Assembly (NCBI GenBank): GCA_965659945.1
Contig: CBFHYJ010000010.1
Location: forward strand, 1 to 39,756
DNA from: VMDJ01 sp965659945
GTDB taxonomy: Bacteria; Pseudomonadota; Gammaproteobacteria; Chromatiales; Chromatiaceae
Length of the DNA: 39,756 nt
Direction: 5' to 3'
Numbering within the stretch: the stretch's first letter is position 1; every line of letters starts with the position of its first letter. The position numbers and the translations under genes are program-made. Positions 22,962 to 30,193 of the stretch are shown in pieces. The notes under the pieces were generated by a model. The model was not told the DNA's origin and searched no databases. It saw nothing but the letters and a program-made list of their open reading frames with translations.

Positions 22962-23287
22962 CTACCCGATTCTTCATTAAGGGCCTTAGCGCCCTTTTTC
23001 ATTGTCTTGCCTTCGGCCGCACGCTTCTTACGGGCTTCTTTTGGATCGGCAATCAGAGGACGATAAATCTCAATCCGATCTCCCGGATTTAATGTCGCAT
23101 CTAATTTCGCCAATTTGCCAAATATTCCGACTTTAGGCGCATCCATATCGATATCAGGAAAATAATCATCGATATGGCTAAGTTTGATCGCCTCAGCAAT
23201 GGTGGCAGACGCAGGTATCTCGACAACCAGAATTAACTGCTCATCAGGGTTGGCGTAGGCAACTTCAATCGAAATGGTCTCAGACAT
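22958..23287 (-). CDS. rnfH: RnfH/RatB family ubiquitin-like protein (UPF0125)
   Basis: A 109-residue protein with the beta-grasp RnfH fold: ISIEVAYANPDEQLILVVEIPASATIAEAI at the N-terminus, VGIFGKLAKLDATLNPGDRIEIYRPLIADPKEARKKRA as the conserved core. The function is not well known. In E. coli the homologue (RatB) is encoded next to ratA. The tail (KKGAKALNEESGS) is basic and probably flexible. It is divergent from smpB. Confidence 0.9.
   Translation of the reverse strand: MSETISIEVAYANPDEQLILVVEIPASATIAEAIKLSHIDDYFPDIDMDAPKVGIFGKLAKLDATLNPGDRIEIYRPLIADPKEARKKRAAEGKTMKKGAKALNEESGS
22979..22999 (+). terminator. Intrinsic terminator of bamE inside the rnfH coding region
   Basis: AAGGGC (22979-22984) pairs with GCCCTT (22991-22996) and a T-run ends at 22999. 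It lies 18 nt past the bamE stop, within the 3' part of the opposing rnfH gene, so the coding sequence of rnfH also serves as the bamE terminator. Confidence 0.65.
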
Positions 23288-23351
23288 GCATTTATTTTCT
23301 CAGAAAGCCCTCTTAGCGTCACCTTATCAACCGAGCAGCTTGGAACTGAGA

Positions 23352-23357
23352 TAAAAT
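23352..23357 (+). promoter_or_regulatory. Candidate -10 box directly before smpB
   Basis: TAAAAT matches TATAAT at 5 of 6 and ends 7 bp before the smpB ATG, so transcription could start at the ATG and yield a leaderless message. No good -35 box is seen at the expected spacing. Confidence 0.3.
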
Positions 23358-23364
23358 TACACCC

Positions 23365-23847
23365 ATGGGCAAAGCTAAGAAGCCTTCGGGCAACGACAAT
23401 ACGATCGCGCTTAACAAAAAAGCGCGGCATGACTACACCATCAATGAAACCATTGAGGCTGGTGTGTCGCTTGAAGGCTGGGAAGTCAAAAGTCTGCGTG
23501 ATAAACGCGTCAATCTGACTGATGCCTATGTCATGCTGCAAGGCCAAGAGGTTTTCCTCATTGGCGCCCTGATTACGCCATTACTCAGCGCATCAACCCA
23601 TGTTTCTCCAACGCCAATGCGCGCACGTAAACTGCTACTGCATCGTGAAGAAATCAATAAGCTAATTGGCTTTGTCGAGCGTAAAGGCTTCACCCTGGTT
23701 CCTATGACGCTTTACTGGAAACGTGGTCGCGCCAAGTTACAAGTTGGACTGGGTAAAGGTAAAAAGATGCACGACAAACGTGCTGACCTGAAAGAGAAAG
23801 ATTGGAAGCGCGATCAAGAGCGCATCATGAAGAACAACCGCGTTTAA
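23365..23847 (+). CDS. smpB: SsrA-binding protein SmpB
   Basis: SmpB binds tmRNA and brings it to stalled ribosomes for trans-translation. The 160-residue protein has the family features NTIALNKKARHDYTINETIEAGVSLEGWEVKSLR at the N-terminus, the core TLYWKRGRAKLQVGLGKGKKMHDKR and a basic C-terminal tail (DWKRDQERIMKNNRV) that enters the ribosomal A site. Its RNA partner ssrA lies about 1.8 kb downstream on the opposite strand. The gene shares a TTAA stop with ratA. Confidence 0.98.
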   Translation: MGKAKKPSGNDNTIALNKKARHDYTINETIEAGVSLEGWEVKSLRDKRVNLTDAYVMLQGQEVFLIGALITPLLSASTHVSPTPMRARKLLLHREEINKLIGFVERKGFTLVPMTLYWKRGRAKLQVGLGKGKKMHDKRADLKEKDWKRDQERIMKNNRV

Positions 23848-24278
23848 TCGGTATATACCTCTTTCGCACGAGCCACGAACGACTCCACCATGGTATTTGC
23901 AATCTGTTCAAACACCTTGCCGAACGCGGCGCTGATTAACTTACCGGCAAACTCAAACTCGAGCACAAGAATCACTTTGCAAGCCGAGTCATTCAACGCC
24001 TCAAAGCGCCATTCACCATCTAGCTTGGAAAAAGGACCATCTTTAAGTCTTAGGGTCATACGTGATGGCGCATCACAATGGTTACAAGTGGTAAAGGACT
24101 GACGGATGCCTAATCGCTCAACGTGAATTCGGCCACACAGCTCATTACCGTCTTGAGAAATCACTTCGGAATCAGCACACCAAGGCAGGAAGTTTTTGTA
24201 ACTTTCCACATCACTGACTAAATCAAACATTCTTTGGTCACTAAACATAACCAAAGCGGATTTCTCGACACGCGACAC
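23844..24278 (-). CDS. ratA: RatA-like START-domain protein (Coq10/polyketide cyclase family)
   Basis: A 144-residue single START/SRPBCC-domain protein. The segment KSALVMFSDQRMFDLVSDVESYKNFLPWC and the C-terminal FAGKLISAAFGKVFEQIANTMVESFVARA match the RatA/YfjG/Coq10 group. In E. coli RatA has been reported as a ribosome-association toxin, while the eukaryotic relatives bind ubiquinone; which role applies is open. The start is GTG at 24278, directly next to the stop of the NSS symporter gene. Its 3' end shares TTAA with smpB. Confidence 0.9.
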   Translation of the reverse strand: MSRVEKSALVMFSDQRMFDLVSDVESYKNFLPWCADSEVISQDGNELCGRIHVERLGIRQSFTTCNHCDAPSRMTLRLKDGPFSKLDGEWRFEALNDSACKVILVLEFEFAGKLISAAFGKVFEQIANTMVESFVARAKEVYTD

Positions 24279-25628
24279 TTAGAGTAAACCTACCGCATTC
24301 AAGAAGATGATCGCGACACCTAAGGGTGCTAAGAAACGTATCGCCAACCAAAACAACTTAAAGGCACCATTGGATAGATTGAGTTCATCTTTCGACATCG
24401 AAGATTTAGCTGACCAGCCAACAAACAAGGCAATCAATAAACCACCCAAAGGCAACATGATATTTGAGGCCAGATAATCTTTGAGATCAAAGAAGGTTTT
24501 ACCCATTACCTTGTATTCATCACCCGACCAAAGATTGAATGACATCACGGTACCAATACCTAAAATCCAACTGAACAAACCAATCATCCAGCTCGCTTTA
24601 GCGCGCGACATAATGTCACGCTCTGATAGCCATGCGACGGCAGGCTCTACCAGAGAAATAGCCGAAGACCAGGCTGCGATCACCAATAGAACAAAAAAGA
24701 CCGTGCCAAAGAACTGACCACCCGGCATCGCACCAAAAGCTGTGGGCAACGTAACAAAGACCAAACCAGGGCCTGCGCCTGGCTCCAAGCCATTTGCAAA
24801 CACCAAGGGGAAGATCGCCAAGCCTGCAAGCAAAGCCACTACGGTATCCGCAATGGCAATCATCAATACCGAGCTGCCGATTGATGTGTTCTTTTGCATG
24901 TAAGAGCCATAAACCATGATCGCGCCCATACCCAAACTTAAGGTAAAGAAGGCATGTCCCATAGCAACGATAATGGAATCGGTTGAAAGCTTACTGAAAT
25001 CAAACGAGAACAAATAGGATAGACCACGACCAAACTCACCCAAGTTAAATGCGTAAGCCACCAGGATCAACAGCATGACTAGCAATAGTGGCATCAAAAT
25101 CACTACGAGCTTTTCAATGCCCGCACGGACACCACGAGCAACCACGGCGATCGTCATGATCATAAACACGGTATGCCAGACCATCAGTCGTTGCGGATCA
25201 CCAATAAGACCGCCAAACACATCACCAGAACCATCGCCGCTAATGGCGTTAAAGGTACCGCTTGCCGATTCAATGACATATGCCATTGCCCAACCCGCGA
25301 TCACGCTATAGAAAGAAAGGATTAAAAAGCCGGCGAATACACCGCTCCAACCAACAATCTGCCAAAAGCCAGAAGCACCCTGCTCTTTAGCAACCACTTG
25401 CATCGTTGAAATAGGACTACGTTGCGCACGCCGTCCGAGCATTACTTCTGCAATCATCACAGGGATGCCAATCAGCGCAATACACAGGAGATAAACAAGA
25501 ACAAAAGCGCCACCACCATTTTCACCAGTGATGTAAGGAAACTTCCAAATGTTACCCAAGCCAACAGCCGAACCAATAGCTGCCAACATAAACGCTAGTC
25601 GCGTTGACCATTGAGTGTGTACCGACAT
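24279..25628 (-). CDS. Sodium-dependent transporter of the NSS (LeuT) family
   Basis: A 449-residue inner-membrane symporter with about 11-12 transmembrane helices. The N-terminal signature WSTRLAFMLAAIGSAVGLGNIWKFPYITGENGGGAF includes residues of the Na+ and substrate sites in LeuT-like proteins. The substrate is probably an amino acid, but the sequence does not fix which. The ribosome site contains seven consecutive G residues before the ATG. It ends exactly where ratA begins and may be cotranscribed with it. Confidence 0.92.
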   Translation of the reverse strand: MSVHTQWSTRLAFMLAAIGSAVGLGNIWKFPYITGENGGGAFVLVYLLCIALIGIPVMIAEVMLGRRAQRSPISTMQVVAKEQGASGFWQIVGWSGVFAGFLILSFYSVIAGWAMAYVIESASGTFNAISGDGSGDVFGGLIGDPQRLMVWHTVFMIMTIAVVARGVRAGIEKLVVILMPLLLVMLLILVAYAFNLGEFGRGLSYLFSFDFSKLSTDSIIVAMGHAFFTLSLGMGAIMVYGSYMQKNTSIGSSVLMIAIADTVVALLAGLAIFPLVFANGLEPGAGPGLVFVTLPTAFGAMPGGQFFGTVFFVLLVIAAWSSAISLVEPAVAWLSERDIMSRAKASWMIGLFSWILGIGTVMSFNLWSGDEYKVMGKTFFDLKDYLASNIMLPLGGLLIALFVGWSAKSSMSKDELNLSNGAFKLFWLAIRFLAPLGVAIIFLNAVGLL

Positions 25629-25630
25629 GG

Positions 25631-25637
25631 CCCCCCC
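25631..25637 (-). promoter_or_regulatory. G7 homopolymer in the ribosome binding site of the NSS symporter
   Basis: On the minus strand the ribosome site reads GAGGGGGGGCC before ATG, with seven Gs in a row. A homopolymer here could vary in length by slippage and change spacing to the start, altering translation. Seven is short for phase variation, so this may be chance. Confidence 0.4.
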
Positions 25638-25652
25638 TCGTTATTGTTATAA

Positions 25653-25672
25653 CGGGCTGAACCATCAGCCCG
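25653..25672 (-). terminator. Terminator of ssrA
   Basis: CGGGCTGA (25653-25660) and TCAGCCCG (25665-25672) form a perfect 8-bp stem with a 4-nt loop just past the 3' end of tmRNA. On the minus strand it is followed by TTATAACAATAAC, a weak T-rich tract. It would also lie before the NSS symporter gene. Confidence 0.7.
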
Positions 25673-25680
25673 ATCATATT

Positions 25681-26054
25681 TGGTGGAGGCGGCGGGAGTT
25701 GAACCCGCGTCCGCAAGCCCTCTGCCATCGGCTCTACATGCTTAGTCATGTCAATTATCTTTAACTGAGCACTGCCCGACTGACAGGGCGCGTGGTTCAG
25801 CGATTCCGTTAGGATTTAGCAAATCAGGTCCGGACGCCCGTCATCACGATCTTGTGAGATATGACGCCTGAGTGTCCCGAAGGACGCTGGACGCACAAGC
25901 ACGGCTCCAGTCAGACGGCACCCTACTGGGTATTAAGCAGCGAGTGCGTAGTTGTCGTCGTTTGCAACTATAAGTTTGCAGTGGTTTTCGAGGTAACTGC
26001 ACCTCGGCATGCACCTCAGGTTTCGCAACCCACGTCGAATGCCGTGTCGCCCCC
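25681..26054 (-). ncRNA. ssrA: Transfer-messenger RNA (tmRNA)
   Basis: tmRNA rescues stalled ribosomes and tags the incomplete protein for proteolysis. The 374-nt gene starts GGGGGCGACACGG and ends with an encoded CCA. The 5' GGGGGCG pairs with CGCCTCC before ACCA, giving a 7-bp acceptor stem. The T-arm GGTTCAACTCCC is present near the 3' end. The tag frame at 25965-25933 reads ANDDNYALAA followed by TAA; the E. coli tag is ANDENYALAA. A terminator follows at 25653-25672, and a TATAGT -10 box precedes the 5' end. Confidence 0.97.
25933..25965 (-). other. tmRNA tag reading frame (ANDDNYALAA)
   Basis: The resume codon is GCA at 25965-25963, and the frame ends with TAA at 25935-25933, giving ten residues. 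The Asp-Asp in place of the E. coli Asp-Glu is conservative. The C-terminal ALAA is the end recognised by ClpXP in E. coli. Confidence 0.93.
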
Positions 26055-26066
26055 AAAGGTCTAGCT

Positions 26067-26072
26067 ACTATA
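26067..26072 (-). promoter_or_regulatory. -10 box of the ssrA promoter
   Basis: TATAGT on the minus strand matches TATAAT at 5 of 6 and lies 12 bp upstream of the mature tmRNA 5' end, consistent with a short processed leader. The -35 region, inside the end of the DUF599 gene, is a poor match. Confidence 0.5.
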
Positions 26073-26087
26073 GCAAACGCGATTGAA

Positions 26088-26792
26088 CTACGCTTTAGAA
26101 TGATTTCCAGACAAGGTATGCAGAACCGAAGAGCGGAATTCACGACGATACAGGACCCATACCACCAGAGCCGTTGCACCCATAAAGACCCAGCTATTGA
26201 TAAACCAAGTAATCACTGCCAACGCAAAATAATAGGTCCGAATACCAAAATTGAAGTGATGCCCCGCCATCGATACAACGCGAGCAATTCGCTCCGCCGC
26301 ATCTTTCTGCTCTTGGGTCGAAAGCTCTTCTCGATGCCCCTGAGGTGCGCCGGCAATAATCACCGCAGCAAAGCTAGTTTGGCGCATTGCCCAAGAAAAC
26401 TTAAAGAACGCATAGACAAACATGGCAATTAAGATCGCTATCTTCAGCTCCAACTGAGCCAGGTTTTGATCAATCGCAAACGGGATATGCGCAAACAGAT
26501 TCACTGCTTGGTTGGTATTGCCGAGCAAAGTGAGTAGACCAGCAATAATGATCAACGCACTCGACCCCAAAAAGGCCATATTGCGCTCAAAGGTCATGAT
26601 GACTGAAATATCCGCGATCCGATTTTCACGTGACATCAGCGCCTTAGCCCACTGCACCCTGTATAGATGCATCACACTGGCTAAACAGACATCTGTGGCT
26701 GATCGTTTTTTTGCAAAGCTGGCGTAACCCGCCCAAAGCAGCACAAAAAAGATAAAGGCAAAGATATCCAGCCAAAATGGCTCGATGTTCAT
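26088..26792 (-). CDS. DUF599 family membrane protein
   Basis: A 234-residue inner-membrane protein of unknown function that I place in DUF599. About four hydrophobic helices are visible (near residues 8-25, 73-93, 115-135 and 185-215), with the conserved Arg-Asp-Asn-rich loop (LMSRENRIADISVIMTFERNMAF) between the first two. It follows malic enzyme with a 4-bp overlap, so it belongs to the dctP-dctQ-dctM-malic enzyme unit by position. There is no functional evidence for its role there. Confidence 0.8.
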   Translation of the reverse strand: MNIEPFWLDIFAFIFFVLLWAGYASFAKKRSATDVCLASVMHLYRVQWAKALMSRENRIADISVIMTFERNMAFLGSSALIIIAGLLTLLGNTNQAVNLFAHIPFAIDQNLAQLELKIAILIAMFVYAFFKFSWAMRQTSFAAVIIAGAPQGHREELSTQEQKDAAERIARVVSMAGHHFNFGIRTYYFALAVITWFINSWVFMGATALVVWVLYRREFRSSVLHTLSGNHSKA

Positions 26793-28072
26793 ACGGACAA
26801 TGCCTTCTGATGGAGGTATTCAGCGTATTCCTCAAGATCCCGCGGACGTGTTGCCACCCCCGACTCCATCGCCGCCTTTGCGACAGCCCACGGCATACAT
26901 TCACGTAAGCGACGATCAAACGGCTTCGGCAAAAGATAATCAGGTCCAAACTGAAATGCCTGACCGCCATAGACAGCTTTTACCTCAGCACTCACCTCTT
27001 GTTGGGTCAACTCGGCCAAAGCGGTCACTGCGGCACGCTTCATTTCGATATTGATCGTCGTGGCGCCCACATCCAATGCGCCACGGAACAAGAACGGGAA
27101 GCACAATACGTTGTTTACTTGATTGGGATAATCTGATCGGCCAGTTGCGATGATCGCATCAGGTCGCATCGTTTTAGCTTCATCGGGGTCAATTTCAGGA
27201 TTTGGGTTTGCTAACGCCATAATGATTGGCTTATCAGCCATCTTTGATAGCCATTCAGCTTTTAGTACGCCCTTAGCAGACAAACCCAAGAAGATATCTA
27301 CACCCTCAATCGCTTCACCTAAGGTTCGATGCGGGGTGTCTAGCGCAAACGCACCCTTGTGAGGATCCATCTCTTCAGTGCGGCCCTCATAAACCACACC
27401 AACGATGTCACACACGGTGATATTTTCTTTCTTAAGGCCAAGCTCAACGAGCAAGTTGAGGCATGCAATCGCTGCAGCACCTGCACCTGCCGTCACTAAG
27501 CGAACCTGATCAATTGACTTATGAACCAATTTCAGTCCATTTAGAATGGCTGCTGCCACTACGATTGCCGTACCGTGCTGATCATCATGAAAGACCGGAA
27601 TTTTCATGCGCTTCTTGAGGCCTTCTTCAATCTCGAAGCACTCAGGCGCTTTGATATCCTCAAGATTAATACCACCAAAGGTCGGCTCTAATCGCGCAAC
27701 GGTCTTAATAAACTCTTGTGGGTCTAGCTCATCGACTTCCAGATCAAAAACGTCGATATCTGCGAACCGCTTGAAAAGAACCGCTTTACCTTCCATCACT
27801 GGCTTAGAGGCTAATGCACCGATGGCGCCCAAACCCAAAACCGCCGTTCCGTTGGTCACAACAGCAACCAAATTATTACGTGCCGTGTAGTCAGCAGCTG
27901 CTAATGGATTTTCAACAATCGCCTCACACGGATGCGCAACACCTGGCGAGTAAGCTAGCGCAAGATCTGCCGCTGTACTCATAGGCTTAGTCGCACGAAT
28001 CTCGAGCTTTCCAGGCTTAGAGCCCTTGTGATAGTTGAGCGCGCGATCGCGCATCTCTGTCGACGATGACAT
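26789..28072 (-). CDS. maeB: Malic enzyme, single-domain type
   Basis: Malic enzyme oxidises and decarboxylates malate to pyruvate. The 427-residue protein has the malic N-terminal domain (MSTAADLALAYSPGVAHP, VLGLGAIGALASKPVMEGKAVLFKRFADIDVFDLEV) and the NAD(P)-binding domain (VTAGAGAAAIACLNLL), then ALANPNPEIDP. It corresponds to the first part of E. coli MaeB but lacks the C-terminal phosphotransacetylase-like domain (MaeB is 759 residues). Cofactor choice is not clear from sequence. The start lies 13 bp after dctM and the gene overlaps DUF599 by 4 bp, suggesting that imported C4-dicarboxylate feeds it. Confidence 0.92.
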   Translation of the reverse strand: MSSSTEMRDRALNYHKGSKPGKLEIRATKPMSTAADLALAYSPGVAHPCEAIVENPLAAADYTARNNLVAVVTNGTAVLGLGAIGALASKPVMEGKAVLFKRFADIDVFDLEVDELDPQEFIKTVARLEPTFGGINLEDIKAPECFEIEEGLKKRMKIPVFHDDQHGTAIVVAAAILNGLKLVHKSIDQVRLVTAGAGAAAIACLNLLVELGLKKENITVCDIVGVVYEGRTEEMDPHKGAFALDTPHRTLGEAIEGVDIFLGLSAKGVLKAEWLSKMADKPIIMALANPNPEIDPDEAKTMRPDAIIATGRSDYPNQVNNVLCFPFLFRGALDVGATTINIEMKRAAVTALAELTQQEVSAEVKAVYGGQAFQFGPDYLLPKPFDRRLRECMPWAVAKAAMESGVATRPRDLEEYAEYLHQKALSV

Positions 28073-28085
28073 CCCTTAACCCACC

Positions 28086-29492
28086 TTAATGAATCGTTAT
28101 AACTTCAGGTCCCATCAGCATCGTTGGGATGAATGTTGAAAGCCATGGGATGTAGGTGATCATAATGAGGAACACGAACAAAATTGCCAGCCAAGGCATT
28201 GCTGCCTTAACCACATCCCACATCGCCATTTTCGCTACACCGGATGTCACAAATAGGTTGAGACCTACCGGCGGTGTAATCATTCCGATCTCCATGTTCA
28301 CCACCATAATGATGCCGAGGTGAATTGGATCAATACCAAGCTTCATGGCGATTGGGAAGACCAATGGCGCCACGATAATGATTAGGCCCGATGGCTCCAT
28401 AAACTGACCACCGATCAGTAGGATTACGTTCACGAGGATCAAGAACATGATTGGGCCAAATCCAGCATCTAACATCGCACGAGCGATGTCTTGCGGAATC
28501 TGCTCTTCAGTTAGTACGTGTTTCAAGATCAAGGCGTTGGCAATGATAAACAACAACATGATGGTGAGACGACCACCTTCAAGCAGAGTCTTTTTGTGAT
28601 CCTTATGCAATAAAGCCGGAATTAGATAGACAACAAAATCAAAGACGCCCTTCACGAATGCCGCAACTCGCGACTCACCTGACTGACGCTTAGGACGATT
28701 CTTCAAGGGCCCCATATCACGATAGATAAAGTTCGCAATAAAGAAGGCATAAACCGAGGCCACTGCAGCCGCTTCAGTTGGAGTAAAGATACCGCCGTAA
28801 ATACCACCCAAGATAATAACGATTAGGAATAAGCCCCAACCTGCATCAGCTGCCGCATGATAAATCTCTTTCCAACCTGCCCACGGCTGCGCTGGAAGAT
28901 TCTTGTATCGAGCAACAACATAAATACCGATCATTAACATCAAACCGGCAAGCAGACCCGGTATAACGCCGGCTAGGAACATACGACCTACAGAGACATC
29001 AGTTGCTGCCGCATACACCACCATCACAATAGAAGGCGGGATCAAGATACCTAACGTACCCGCGTTACAAATAACGCCGGCTGCAAATTCTTTCTTATAG
29101 CCAACCTTAACCATACCCGCGATAACCAAGGTACCAATTGCCACAACCGTTGCAGGCGACGAACCCGATAAGGCCGCAAACAACATACAAGCAAAGACAC
29201 CCGCGATCGCTAAGCCACCCTTAACATGACCTACAGCCGCGATGGCAAAACGAATAATCCGCTTTGCCACTCCGCCAGTCGACATATATGACGAGGCAAG
29301 AATAAAGAATGGTATAGCTAATAAGGTGTAGTGACCCTCAAAGGCATCAAACATGGTTTGAGCAATTGATGATAAAGAGCTATCAGAGAATGAGAGTAAG
29401 AAAAGAACACTTGATAAACCGAGCGCCACAGCAATCGGAACACCGATAGCAAGAAATGTAATAACCAGTAAAAAAAGAAGAAATGCTTCCAT
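28086..29492 (-). CDS. dctM: TRAP transporter large permease, DctM type
   Basis: A 468-residue inner-membrane subunit of a TRAP transporter, with about 12 hydrophobic helices. The segments FFILASSYMSTGGVAKRI, FAALSGSSPATVVAIGTL and MEIGMITPPVGLNLFV are typical of DctM. An internal hydrophilic loop at residues ~255-300 (KNRPKRQSGESRV) is longer than in many homologues. The ribosome site AAGGAGGG lies at the end of dctQ, 3 bp before this gene. Confidence 0.95.
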   Translation of the reverse strand: MEAFLLFLLVITFLAIGVPIAVALGLSSVLFLLSFSDSSLSSIAQTMFDAFEGHYTLLAIPFFILASSYMSTGGVAKRIIRFAIAAVGHVKGGLAIAGVFACMLFAALSGSSPATVVAIGTLVIAGMVKVGYKKEFAAGVICNAGTLGILIPPSIVMVVYAAATDVSVGRMFLAGVIPGLLAGLMLMIGIYVVARYKNLPAQPWAGWKEIYHAAADAGWGLFLIVIILGGIYGGIFTPTEAAAVASVYAFFIANFIYRDMGPLKNRPKRQSGESRVAAFVKGVFDFVVYLIPALLHKDHKKTLLEGGRLTIMLLFIIANALILKHVLTEEQIPQDIARAMLDAGFGPIMFLILVNVILLIGGQFMEPSGLIIIVAPLVFPIAMKLGIDPIHLGIIMVVNMEIGMITPPVGLNLFVTSGVAKMAMWDVVKAAMPWLAILFVFLIMITYIPWLSTFIPTMLMGPEVITIH

Positions 29493-29495
29493 GTG

Positions 29496-30122
29496 TTAGC
29501 CCTCCTTCTCTGGTTTGGTCATTTCATCCATCATGCTTTCGGCCTCGTGACTGGCAATAACCATGTCCTTTTGACCGGTCCAGATATGCCAACCGACTTC
29601 AAGAAAACGCAGTGCCATCAGTGCAAAACCAAACGGCAAAATGAAATAAGGAATGAAACGCGGAATGTTTTCGTACTTAGCCTCGCCATTTTCGACAAGA
29701 CCCACTAGCGATTGGATGATCACTGGAAATGGAACATCTTCAGATTCCAAGAAAGACATCTTGGTGAAAAAACGCCACCAATACTCAATACTGCCAGCGA
29801 GCAGCAAACCGGCAAAAAGCAGACACGCTGCAACAGAAAGCAATCCTAGGATTTTCTTAACCCCTGGCGATTGCTTGTTAACAATAACGTCAACACCTAA
29901 ATGTGCTGATGTTTTCACCGCATAGCTCATGCCAAATAGCACAAGCCAAGCAAACAAATAAACCGTAGCTTCAAGCGCCCACAGAATGTTGTCATTGAAC
30001 ACATAGCGTGCAATCACATTAGCAAAGGTTAAACCTGTCATTGCAGCCAAAATGAGCGCAATGAAGTTTTCTTCGAGATTATTAATGAACCGAGAAATCG
30101 GTCCTGTAGGCGTGTAACTCAT
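29496..30122 (-). CDS. dctQ: TRAP transporter small permease, DctQ type
   Basis: A 208-residue membrane protein with four hydrophobic helices: LEENFIALILAAMTGLTFANVIARYVF at the start is the DctQ signature, with WALEATVYLFAWLVLFGMSYAVK following. It is slightly longer than the typical DctQ, mainly by a loop between helices 3 and 4 (SFLESEDVPFPVI to KYENIPRF). It lies between dctP and dctM; a terminator hairpin separates it from dctP. Confidence 0.93.
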   Translation of the reverse strand: MSYTPTGPISRFINNLEENFIALILAAMTGLTFANVIARYVFNDNILWALEATVYLFAWLVLFGMSYAVKTSAHLGVDVIVNKQSPGVKKILGLLSVAACLLFAGLLLAGSIEYWWRFFTKMSFLESEDVPFPVIIQSLVGLVENGEAKYENIPRFIPYFILPFGFALMALRFLEVGWHIWTGQKDMVIASHEAESMMDEMTKPEKEG

Positions 30123-30152
30123 TATTCACGTTATCTTATTGTTGAGTTAATC

Positions 30153-30178
30153 AAAAAGGGCCGGCATTGCCGGCCCTT
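30153..30178 (-). terminator. Hairpin terminator between dctP and dctQ
   Basis: GGGCCGGC (30158-30165) and GCCGGCCC (30169-30176) form a perfect 8-bp stem, extended by AA/TT, with a 3-nt loop. On the minus strand it is followed by a T-run (30157-30153). It would end most transcripts after dctP and give more binding protein than permease. Confidence 0.85.
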
Positions 30179-30193
30179 ATCTACGAATCAAAC

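Noticed and set aside
25844..26064. Plus-strand open frame across ssrA
   Set aside because: It is antisense to tmRNA with no coding signal.
25844..26179. Minus-strand open frame across ssrA
   Set aside because: The region is tmRNA; the frame is incidental and overlaps the RNA structure.
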